Of a stretch of 64,000 bases of DNA, positions 28,653-37,642 are shown one piece after another. Position 1 is the first letter of the stretch. Each line of letters opens with the position of its first letter. Source of the DNA: Botryococcus braunii. Taxonomy: Eukaryota > Chlorophyta > Trebouxiophyceae. A program made the translations under genes and the position numbers. The notes beneath the pieces were generated by a model, which was given only the letters and a program-made list of their open reading frames with translations, ran no database searches and was not told the DNA's origin. The DNA is taken from assembly GCA_002005505.1 (NCBI GenBank), contig KV908359.1, forward strand, positions 686,368 through 750,367, read 5' to 3'.

Positions 28653-29128
28653 TGTCGTAGAATGCACAAGTTAGAGAGAATTTCCAAGTTGTGAGAGAGA
28701 GAGAGACAAGGCCGGATGGCCGACAAGTTGGACGCTCTTTCCAATTACAAGTAACCCCCACCTCACGGAGCTTCCACTCCCTACTTGTGGTCTACTAAGC
28801 TTCCAAATTACCTGAGTGCGTGTCTTCCCGTGGCTTACGTCTCTATCCGTTCCTTCCCGTGGTTCGTGATCGTGTGTTCACGTTCCTCCAATGGTAGCGC
28901 ACTAGTCCACCAAACCTCTACAATAGTATCTAGAAAATATCCTAGAATCCTACTATGAGAGTAACGTCCATAACTATCCAATGGAATTCGACGGCTAGGA
29001 AGCCAAGGCTAGACGCTAGGCACGTGCGTACTCGCGTTGCTCGTACGACATGTGCGCCACATGTGCGCCTAGGCTAGGGGGTAAGGGAAATGTCCAGAAA
29101 TGCCGGGAAATCCCTACATTCCATCACA
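28653..29128 (-). repeat. Element B 5' LTR
   Basis: 476 bp, same as 14458-14933 by eye. CATAA at 29129-29133 is the duplication, after which C's pol resumes. Confidence 0.96.
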
Positions 29129-29133
29129 CATAA

Positions 29134-32100
29134 TTTCATGACCCATATTGTAGGTGGGCATGGTTTGTGTAGAGAGTTTCAGACATCCCCCTCTGCCAGT
29201 GACCTAGCTAGTCCTGAGAGCATGTGTAAGAGAGATGCAGCTCCTCACCTTATTGATAGTGATGCTCATGTTGTTTTGTTTGTTGATAGCAGTGATAGAG
29301 AGGATTCTGTCAGCCAGCTTGTGTCACAGTTGTTACCAGGGACCAGATTGACTGTGCTTTCTTGTTCAAGTCACTGTGGACAGGTGCTGGAAGGGACTAC
29401 TTCACAGCAATCACATGAATTGCTACTTTCGGCTACTGTTTTGGCTGCATTGGGTTTATCTTCCACCACTATGTGCACACCCCATTGCAATTCCCATACA
29501 GGCTTGCCCTTGTTTAGTTGTTTGGTACAGTCTGGCTGTCTCGGTGTGAAGAAGAAGCCACTGCCTGCAACCTGTTTTGACTCTTTTGTCCAGCTAGACA
29601 GTAGACACATTGTGGATGGTCCTGATCTTTCAGCTACTTGTATTGAGTTTGAGGGAACTCTTGCTGGTAGGACTGTCAGGATTTTGTTAGACAGTGGAGC
29701 ATCTGCAAATTTTATTGATGATAAACTTGTGCAGGAGCTTGCCCTTCCCACTGAATCTTTGAGTTCACATGTTACTGTAAGAGTGGCTGATGGGAGAACA
29801 TCTATGGTAGGACATAGTGTGTCAACTGACCTGACTGTTGGGATATTGGGTTTTAGAGTCACCTGCCTCTCTACTGAGTTGATGTATTATGATCTTGTCT
29901 TGGGCAAACCTTGGCTCACTGCTTTTAACCCAGTTGTTAATTGGAAATTGAATGCTGTGTCCTTGACTCATGACAACAAAACACATGTATTGTTGGGGTG
30001 TCAGAGGTCAGGCATGCCAGAATATGTGATCTCATCTATGGAAGTAGAAGAGATGGTGAAGTTGGGTGAATCAATCTATGTTGTTCAATTAAATGCAGTG
30101 ACTGACAGTCCAGATACTGATGCACACAATGTGCCAGAGTTGGAGGAGCTTTTGCAGGAGTTTAAGGATGTACTGTCTGGACTTCCTGAAGGCCTCCCTC
30201 CTTCTCGTGCTGGAGACCACCATATCAGATTGGAGCCGGACGCAACTCCTCCAGCCTCTCGTATATATCCACTGTCTGGAGCTCAGCTTGCTGAACTTCG
30301 TGCGCAGTTACAGGAGCTCCTGGAGCGAGGCTTCATCCGCCCATCAACTTCCCCTTTTGGTGCACCTATCCTGTTCGTCCCGAAGAAGGATGGTGGTTGG
30401 CGTTTGTGTATTGACTATAGAGCTTTGAATAGGATTACTGTTAGGAACCAGCATCCTTTGCCTAGAATTGATGAGATGTTTGAACAACTTCATGGTAGTT
30501 GTATCTTTTCTAAACTTGATCTGGCTTCTGGTTATCATCAGATACGTATGCATGAAGACAGTATAGAAAAGACTGCATTTAAGACCCGTTATGGCCATTA
30601 TGAATTTACTGTGATGCCTTTTGGATTGACTAATGCACCTGCCACCTTTCAGGCTGTAATGAACTCTGTCTTGGCTCCCTTTCTTGACAGATTTGTACTG
30701 GTATACCTAGATGATATCCTTATCTATTCTAAATCCGTTGCAGAACATATGGAGCATTTGAGAACTGTCTTGTCAGTGCTGAGGGAACATAAATTTTACT
30801 GTAAAAGGTCTAAGTGTGAATTTGCTGCCAAGCAGGTGGAATACCTTGGGCACCTGTTGACACCGGATGGGATTAAGGTGGATCCTAGGAAGGTTGCTGC
30901 CATTCAGGATTGGCCCACTCCTTGTAATGTGTCACAGTTGAGAGGGTTCCTTGGGTTGACACAGTACTATGACACTTTTATTGACCATTTTGCAGATGTT
31001 GCTTATCCTATGACTGAGTTGCTTAAGAAGGATGTGCCTTGGACCTGGGAGGGACCCCAGAGGGAAGCCTTCATTGCATTGAAAGATCTTGTTTCTTCTC
31101 CTCCTTGTTTGTTGATGCCTGATTTAGACAAACCTTTTGTTGTACATGTAGATGCCTCAGGCTTTGCTGTGGGTGCTGTTTTGCAGCAGGATCAAGGCCA
31201 GGGACTGCAGCCCGTCGCCTTCGAGTCCAGGAAACTCCAGCCCCCTGAGAGGAAGTTGGCCCCGTATGATAGAGAATTGTTGGCTCTTGTTCATGCTTTG
31301 CTTAAATGGAAACATTTATTGCTGGGTGCTAAGTTTACTGTACACACTGATCAGCAGGCTTTAAAGTACTTACTGACTACTCCTGTTAGGACTAGTAGGC
31401 AGGAACGTTGGCTCACTGAGATTATGAGGTTTATGCCTGATGTAAAGTATGTTAAAGGTACTGATAATGTGGTTGCAGATGCCTTGTCTAGGCGTGTTGA
31501 CCTTGCAGTGATGCATGTCTCCTCTGTTGCTGTCTCTTCTCTCTTACAAGAGATTGCCTTGCTTTGTGTTTCTGATCCCACAGTTGCTAAACTTGTGGAT
31601 GAAGGTGTTTTGGTATTGAGGGACTCTGTACCTTATTCTGTGCAATCAGGGAAGGTCTATGTACCTGATGCATTGAGAGAGAAGGTGCTGAGAGAGTGCC
31701 ATACCACACCCTTTTCTGGCCATCTTGGTATTAACAAGATGTATGAGCTAGTGTGCAGGGAGTTTTGGTGGCCACGTCTCAGCTCATCAGTCAGGGACTT
31801 TTGCAGGTCTTGTGACACCTGCCAGCGCACTAAAGGAACTGGAGCCGTACCTTATGGTTTGCTTCAGCCACTGCCCATTCCAGATGGACCTTGGCAGAGC
31901 GTTTCCCTTGATTTAGTGACTGATTTACCTGTCTGTTGTGGGTTTGATTCTATTGTGGTATTTGTGGATAGGTTTTCTAAGTTGTGTGTCTTGGCTGCAT
32001 GCACTAAAACCATCAATGCACCTCAACTTGCACAACTGTTTATAGACAGGGTCTTTGTGAGATTTGGAATGCCTACCTCCATTGTGAGTGATAGAGATCC

Positions 32101-32944
32101 GAGGTTCACTAGCCATTTTTGGAAGGCCTTTGTTAAATTATTGGGTACTGAGATTGCTATGTCTACTGCTTACCACCCTCAGACAGACGGGCAGACAGAG
32201 AGAATGAATCGGACCATGGAAGACATGTTAAGAGGGTTTGTGGGGCCGAGACAGGATGACTGGTGCAAGTATTTAAGCATGGTGGAGTTTGCTTACAATA
32301 ACTCTCTCCAGGCTTCCACACTGCAGACACCCTTCTTCCTGAATCACGGGCGCCATCCTCTTACTCCCTTGTCTTCTGCTGTTCCTTCACGTTCTGCAAA
32401 TCCTGCTGTGTCTGAGTGGGTTGAGGGGCTGCAGACTGCCTTGAAAAGTGCCAAGTCTAATCTTGCCTCTGCACAGCAACGGCAGAAGTCTTATGCAGAT
32501 AGAAAGAGACGAGATCACCCTTTCAAGGTGGGGGACCAGGTGTTGCTGGCTGCAAGGAAGAACCAGCTTTCACCTGGGCTCTCGTCAAAACTATCAGCTA
32601 AGTATTTTGGGCCCTTTACTATTGCTGCAGCAGTTGGTACTCGTGCTTTTAGACTTATTTTGCCTGAGACTGTGAACATTCATCCTGTGTTTCATGTTTC
32701 CCAGCTGAAGCCTTATGTGTCTTCATCTGTACCAGTTACTGTTACTTCACCACCTCCTTTGTATGCAGATAAGCGTGGCGGCGTTTATGAAGTTGAGGCC
32801 ATCATTGCTAAAAAGAGGGTTGGAAAGTCTTGGCGGTACTTGGTCAAATGGATGGGCTATGATGAGACTGAGAACACTTGGGAGCCCCTTGCCCATGTTC
32901 GCCACTTGGCAGACGACGTGGCAGCTGCCCCAGTCCTTTCTTAA
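29134..32944 (+). CDS. pol: Element C pol, main part: protease, RT, RNase H, integrase, chromodomain
   Basis: In order: aspartic protease (ILLDSGASANFIDD, then YDLVLGKPWL), reverse transcriptase (LCIDYRALNRITVRNQHPLP and catalytic VYLDDILIYSK), RNase H (VHVDASGFAVGAVL, TDQQALKYLL, ADALSRR), integrase (zinc region HLGINKMYELV...CDTCQRTKG; core [41 protein letters not shown]) and GPF module (LSAKYFGPFTIA). The end is a chromodomain (YEVEAIIAKKRVGKSWRYLV, then KWMGYDETENTWEP). Chromodomains steer such elements to heterochromatin. The open frame in the sequence begins inside B's LTR, but the true start is at 14363. Joined length is 1301 residues. Confidence 0.95.
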
Positions 32945-33683
32945 GTCCCACTTGCGGGCATCCCTTGTTAAGCCACTTGCGGCCTTGAGACTTTTCCAGC
33001 CATTTGCGGCTGATGGCCCTTGGACTTCGCCAGCCAGCTTGGATCTGAGAGGGAGGGAGGGTGGAAGGGTCTGGGAGGGAGAGGGATCATGAATTGGGTT
33101 GCATGCATGTCTCTTGTTCATATGCTTTGCATGGGTTATGTTTCCTTGACCCACGGCTCCATTTTGTGATGCACTTGCTGTGGCAGTGTAGCTGCAAATT
33201 GTAGTTCCGTGTCTGCATGACTTGCTTTGGTATCTTACCCATGAGATACACTATGTGGCAGTTAGTTGTGTATAGCTTGCTGCTCTAGACGATATGCCTT
33301 ATGCCTTTAGTTGGAAAGCCACCTCAAGCGAAGGTTACACTGCAGTGCAGGGTAACTGGACCTAAGGTTTGGACAAGTGCTAGTCTAATGACTCAACCTA
33401 ATTGTTTCATCACTGGTGTGAGTGCTGTCTAGAGAGTTCGTCCCCTAAGTTAGAGGATCCGCCTTGCAGACGATAGTCCTTAGAATGTTAAGGTATTCGA
33501 GCATTGAGCAGATGAGTCCCTCGTCTGTGTCGTGCTAAATTGCTTTGTGGACTTCATCCTCTGACTTGCTGGTTTAGTAACTATAGGAGGTGTGATTATC
33601 TATAGTTACAGTAAGCAGGGTTCGTGATACCCCTGTCTTACGTTTGTGGCTCCATTGCCATAAACACCATCTCATAGCTTATG
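32945..33683 (+). other. Element C 3' untranslated region
   Basis: About 740 bp between the pol stop and the polypurine tract. No ORF or repeat of note. It contains a G/A-rich stretch near 33048-33088 (GAGGGAGGGAGGGTGG). Confidence 0.7.
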
Positions 33684-33698
33684 CCAAGGGGGAGGGCA
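33684..33698 (+). other. Element C polypurine tract
   Basis: CAAGGGGGAGGGCA lies immediately before the 3' LTR, the expected primer for plus-strand DNA synthesis. Confidence 0.85.
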
Positions 33699-33959
33699 TG
33701 TAGCATTTCCTAGGGTATAATGCTCTAGTATGGTCCTTGGCATTGCTCATTGACTTGCCATGTGATCTGGGTTCGCAGTACAACCTCGCTCAGGTAGTTC
33801 GCTCGGTTGCCCGACTACGCGTCTGAGGCAGTACAGTATAATTCAACCCACCCTGGGTTTAAGAGTGGGCTTGCGAATCAATCATGTAACACTCCTTCGT
33901 TGCACACCACGAACGTCTCACTGTCTCATAAAAACCTCTTCCGCTTAGTTAACGCTACA
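33699..33959 (+). repeat. Element C 3' LTR
   Basis: 261 bp, same as 12950-13210 by eye. It is followed by ACGGC at 33960-33964, the right copy of the target-site duplication. Confidence 0.97.
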
Positions 33960-33964
33960 ACGGC

Positions 33965-34611
33965 TCCTTGGCTTATGGTACTACGTTACTCGCACAAAGT
34001 TGTTGCTGGGGTGTTGCTCAATAATTTCGATATTCTTACGTAAATGAGACAATCAGGCAGGTTTCACTGCAGGTATTGCTTTGGTGGGACTAACAACGAT
34101 CATTCAGATCAATCAGGACTCATAACACACTATCGGGGCGCGGCCCGGACAGGAGGCAGATTTGGTGGCAAACCTTTTACAACCTTACTTTCTGGAATCT
34201 CACTGTAACTGTGAGGGGGAGGCATCCCTCTTTATATACAACCGGCGCTTTCATGAGCGTACCGGCGTAGCTCTCACGCAGCTAACTTTTAAGAATAGAC
34301 CTGAAACGGTCTTGATCGGCTTAGAATTGCCAAATCATCAATCTTTAGGTTCAGGTACATCCGTCGGCATCTATCGGTAGGTGCCTTAAAGTGCCGATCA
34401 CTTCCATGGGGCGACACCACACAGCACCCACGAGAAGGTAAATCTATTCAGTCTGAAGCCAATGTCTACTTTTGGCTGTACTCCCTGGCACGGGACTTCC
34501 TGAGGGTCCTAATTGGCCTTGAAAGGGGCCAGAAATCAGGAGCCACAGGGCAAAAGGTCTTGCCCATTTTCTAGGTCTTATTCCCCAATGGGATGAAGAT
34601 GTACCGTCACA
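33965..34611 (-). repeat. Putative 5' LTR of element A, high-coordinate part
   Basis: It continues 12380-12949 after removal of C. A minus-strand TATA-like box (TGTATATAAAG) lies near 34230, and TGTGACGG at 34611 could be the LTR start, similar to the TGTGACG found next to A's polypurine tract. Otherwise it shares little with 3600-4178, so assignment to A is uncertain. Confidence 0.4.
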
Positions 34612-34890
34612 ATTTCCACTCGATTCCGAGCTGTCAAATGTCTCTCTTTCGCCGGCATCATATTTCTACCGGTTTCGCATCATAAACACAACAATTATTG
34701 ATTGTCCACTTGCAGTCACAGCCACACGCCATTTCACGACAAGATGACAATTCTAGCAAGAATAAATTAGCTGTAGAGTTGACCCATGTGCTCAACTCAA
34801 GGGAAACTCTTTGACAAACAGCCAGTGGTCTCTTGGCCACAAGTATTAATGTATAAAGGTATCTAAGAATATGGTAGAGAATGTCCTTCC
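34612..34890. other. Spacer between nests, nothing recognised
   Basis: About 280 bp with no ORF, repeat or known motif. Confidence 0.5.
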
Positions 34891-35080
34891 TGTTGCTTGT
34901 GGCTATCAGATATGGGATTATCCTAGTAGCTAATAACGTGATAAACTCTCATTAGGATAAGGGCCAATTTCCAAGGCTCTGATCCTAAATTCTGATAGGA
35001 ATTCGTGAAAAAGGGGCAGAACAGCGCAATTCAACGCGCTGATCTGATAATACTAGGTGCGACTGAACGAAGTCTCAAGC

Positions 35081-35507
35081 AGTCATTCCGTAGTGTTTTT
35101 GAAACGTCTTGTTGTCAAAAACCCTGACTCACAGACTGATCTACATTCACTCTCATCTGTGTTTGGCATCGTGTATGCATTGTTCAGATCAAGAGAAGAT
35201 CAGTCTGGTGAGGCGTATGTTCGTCGCTGACGTTATTTGGACAGCCATAAGTGCTGTTCATTAATCTCATACTAATAATGTTATTGCTAATGTGCAGACC
35301 TGTTAAACTGCTTCCACCTTGTGATGGTGTTGATGTTGAAAGTGTTTACTTATCTGGTAAGCAGTTTATGCTGCACGTTCGCATGCAAGGAAGTGATCGT
35401 GTGATAGTTACCAACAAGGCACTAATGGATTAATATGCACAGGATGACACATGTGTGTGTCTTATTATCTGTGATTTATAACATTAAATCCAAACTGGAT
35501 CTTGTAG
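35081..35507 (+). other. Element J leader repeat R1: three exons, two GT-AG introns
   Basis: Exons are 35081-35207 (127 nt), 35298-35356 (59) and 35443-35507 (65). Intron 1 is 35208-35297 (GTGAGG...GTGCAG, 90 nt) and intron 2 is 35357-35442 (GTAAGC...GCACAG, 86 nt). R1 ends CTTGTAG followed by GTAATC, another donor-like site. It starts AGTCATTCC, with a weak TATA-like ATAATAC about 30 bases upstream. The exons reappear contiguously at 35548-35798, which is how the introns are recognised. Confidence 0.88.
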
Positions 35508-35547
35508 GTAATCGTTAGATAGGTCAGTGTCGTATACTGTCCGTGTG

Positions 35548-35798
35548 AGTCATTCCGTAGTGTTTTTGAAACGTCTTGTTGTCAAAAACCCTGACTCACA
35601 GACTGATCTACATTCACTCTCATCTTTGTTGGGCATCTTGTATGCATTGTTCAGATCAAGAGAAGATCAGTCTGACCTGTTAAACTGCTTCCACCTTGTG
35701 ATGGTGTTGATGTTGAAAGTGTTTACTTATCTGGATGACACATGTGTGTGTCTTATTATCTGTGATTTATAACATTAAATCCAAACTGGATCTTGCAG
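35548..35798 (+). repeat. Element J leader repeat R2: spliced copy of R1
   Basis: 251 nt, equal in length to the three R1 exons joined exactly at the two splice junctions (35674/35675 and 35733/35734). About five substitutions separate it from R1. It ends CTTGCAG, acceptor-like, followed by GATCCACA and the primer site. The 40 nt between R1 and R2 (35508-35547) begin GTAATC. Confidence 0.9.
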
Positions 35799-35808
35799 GA
35801 TCCACAAT

Positions 35809-35822
35809 GGTTATGGGCCCAC
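35809..35822 (+). other. Element J primer-binding site (half-tRNA type)
   Basis: GGTTATGGGCCCAC, complementary to the initiator tRNA-Met anticodon region, as in D, F and G. Confidence 0.85.
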
Positions 35823-35826
35823 GCCC

Positions 35827-36309
35827 ATGGAGCAACGACCATCTCTACTGACGGACGACGAGCTCAATCTGCTCCGCGAAGGGCACTTCCACTGCGACCT
35901 ATGCAATAATTGGGTGTCAGGAAAAGTTCCTATTGAGAACGTAAATCGTGCTATTGAACGTGGAATTATTGTGTTTGAAGACTTTTGCCGAGAAGGTATC
36001 GAGGAAGGAAGTTACTATCAAGCTAAGTTTAACAATCGTGACTCTAAGTTAATCCAATCAGTTGAAAACTCGAAGTATCCAGTTCCAAACGGTCCCCGTT
36101 GTACATTTTCTCTTGACACTTGGGAAGCTAGACTCATTGATATAGACAGTTATTCACATAGTCTTCGCGAGCAATACTATACGCTAGCTAGATACGAAAT
36201 CCCCATGGATTTTTCACATCACTGTCTTCTCATTGAGTTTGCAACACTCCTTGCATTAAGTGGAGGAGTGGGTGTATCGTTGAGTCCGTGGCTCGTACGA
36301 GACGAATCA
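35827..36309 (+). CDS. Element J ORF0, 5' part
   Basis: It starts at an ATG four bases after the primer site (MEQRPSLLTDDELNLL) and gives 161 codons before the break by solo LTR H. It has a CxxC pair (HCDLCNNW) near the N-terminus and a hydrophobic stretch near the end (LLIEFATLLALSGGVGVSLS). With H removed the frame continues in phase from 52605 to a stop at 52742, overlapping the start of gag. Full length is 206 residues. Function unknown. G and F have an ORF in the same place, but I see no clear sequence similarity. Confidence 0.7.
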
Positions 36310-36318
36310 TGTTATAAT

Positions 36319-37044
36319 TGTTATAATAGTAAAAGAACAATTAGTGACTTTCCCTCAGAAGAGTAATAGTGGCCAGGCTTCTCTAAAGCAATCACTGTGA
36401 ACAATCTTAGAGGTTGAGTAAGGGATGGCAGAACTCTAGAGTTCTGCCATAATTGATCTGGACTGATTCCATTTCGGAGAAAGAGAGTAATGCAATCTGA
36501 CGCGTTCTTGCGAGAAAGGATATAGGCAGCAGGCATGAAGGGCTCGGTACTTGTTTGGGACTGAAAGAGCACTCCGGGTGCTTATCTCTGATCAGTTGCC
36601 ACAAGTGTCAACACATAGTCGGGCTCTGCTTGCTCTCCTACACACAGCAAGAGACCCGACCGAGCTTAACACCCTTCGTGCCGGGACATACAGGTGAAGT
36701 GCTGCATCTTAGTAACTTGCATGAACAATTGATTAGGAAGAGGTCTAGATAAGCGTATTAGAATATTGCTAATGCTTGGCTCATCGAACAATGGTAATGC
36801 GAACTATCTGTCGATGCGTAGAAGAGGTAGTTTGAATTCCTTGGCGTTGAGAGAGAGCAAGAAGCAATGTAATGACTTGTTTGGGACTGAAAGAGCACTC
36901 CGGGTGCTTATCTCTGATCAGTTGCCACAAGTGTCAACACATAGTCGGGCTCTGCTTGCTCTCCTACACACAGCAAGAGACCCGACCGAGCTTAACACCC
37001 TTCGTGCCGGGACATACAGGGAACATTACGCCCAGAATTGTACA
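36319..37044 (+). repeat. Element F 5' LTR with internal duplication
   Basis: 726 bp, TGTTATAATAG...TTGTACA. Two identical 145-bp copies of a segment starting ACTTGTTTGGGAC and ending ACATACAG lie at 36549-36693 and 36875-37019. Copy 1 is followed by GTGAAG (donor-like), copy 2 by GGAACATT. The 181-nt interval ends ATGTAATG just before copy 2, with the TGTAA poly(A)-type signal. Confidence 0.93.
36519..36525 (+). promoter_or_regulatory. TATA-like box in F 5' LTR
   Basis: GGATATAG lies about 29 bases upstream of ACTTG (36549), which I take as the transcription start and the left edge of the repeated segment. Confidence 0.55.
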
Positions 37045-37058
37045 GGTTATGGGCCCAC
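37045..37058 (+). other. Element F primer-binding site (half-tRNA type)
   Basis: GGTTATGGGCCCAC immediately follows the LTR. Confidence 0.88.
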
Positions 37059-37101
37059 CAACTCTTGAGCTGGGCAACTGAGAGTATGTTCCGAGCCTAC
37101 G

Positions 37102-37626
37102 ATGGGACGAACGAAGCAGAGCGGAAGGATGTCGACTGGCGGTAAAAGACCATTTGTACCCCCACCTCCTTCACCACCTACATACGATAGCCTGAGGCGA
37201 GCTGGAGGAGATACGGGACCGAGAACACCAGAAGAACGAGCATTCCTGGTGAAGGATTTTGTCAGCCGCGCGTACGGACTGGGTAAAGTCGAACAGCCTC
37301 AGTGGTTCAGACGACGTTTCTCTGCATACCCAGCCTACAAAGTAACTGCGTGGGAGTGTTCATTCATCAACGCGGATCCAGGCTTCGTCACGCGAGCATT
37401 ATTTGAACGACATCTACAACAGATCGGAGGACCCAGCAAACCCGAATACTGGGAAGAAAGGGCAGCCTACACAGCAGTGGAGTGTGCTCTCGCCACTCTT
37501 GACGAGGACTTCCTACTTTCCCTTTTGGGCAGCAGAAAAGGATTCAGCCCAGAGGAGTGGTGCACGGACCCAGATAACGGAGACGAAGACGGGGACTCGC
37601 AGCGTTCAGAACCTAACGAAGACTGA
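37102..37626 (+). CDS. Element F ORF0
   Basis: 174 residues from the ATG at 37102 (MGRTKQSGRMSTGGKRPF). It has a basic, proline-rich N-terminus (FVPPPPSPPTYDSLRRAG), a Trp/Phe-rich middle (QPQWFRRRFSAYPAY, TAWECSFINADPGFVTRALF) and an acidic tail (DPDNGDEDGDSQRSEPNED). It ends 16 bases before the gag-pol ATG, in a different frame. No family is recognised. It is intact in a young element and holds the same position as ORF0 in G and J, so it is probably expressed. The role is unknown. Confidence 0.65.
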   Translation: MGRTKQSGRMSTGGKRPFVPPPPSPPTYDSLRRAGGDTGPRTPEERAFLVKDFVSRAYGLGKVEQPQWFRRRFSAYPAYKVTAWECSFINADPGFVTRALFERHLQQIGGPSKPEYWEERAAYTAVECALATLDEDFLLSLLGSRKGFSPEEWCTDPDNGDEDGDSQRSEPNED

Positions 37627-37642
37627 GTGACATTCGAGCAAC

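Larger units (their letters stand above)
14458..29128 (-). mobile_element. Element B: chromodomain Ty3/gypsy retrotransposon, split by element D
   Basis: LTRs of 476 bp at 14458-14933 (3') and 28653-29128 (5') look identical. They are flanked by CATAA at 14453-14457 and 29129-29133. On the minus strand: primer site (28650-28638), gag (28534-27293), protease start (27290-26809), copia element D (19568-26803) and the rest of pol (19567-15889), then polypurine tract. With D removed, the protease-to-chromodomain frame is continuous (about 1386 codons). Confidence 0.96.
12950..33959 (+). mobile_element. Element C: chromodomain Ty3/gypsy retrotransposon, split by element B
   Basis: Two 261-bp LTRs (12950-13210 and 33699-33959) look identical and have TGTAGC/GCTACA inverted ends. 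They are flanked by a perfect 5-bp duplication ACGGC (12945-12949 and 33960-33964). The order is LTR, primer site, gag, pol, polypurine tract, LTR. Element B is inserted at 14458-29128 within the start of pol, with duplication CATAA. Without B the pol frame is continuous, about 1301 codons. The identical LTRs mean that both C's insertion in A and the later B insertion are recent. Confidence 0.97.
34891..35806 (+). repeat. Element J 5' LTR with intron-containing and spliced repeat copies
   Basis: The start at TGTTGCTTG (34891) is inferred from the TGTT start of D, F, G and H. The end CCACA (35806) lies two bases before the primer site. Inside are R1 (35081-35507, two introns) and R2 (35548-35798, the same 251 nt without introns), described separately. 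Confidence 0.6.

Noticed and set aside
34930..35010. Imperfect inverted repeats upstream of J's R1 as a MITE
   Set aside because: Arms are short and imperfect, no target duplication is visible, and the position inside a likely U3 explains it well enough.
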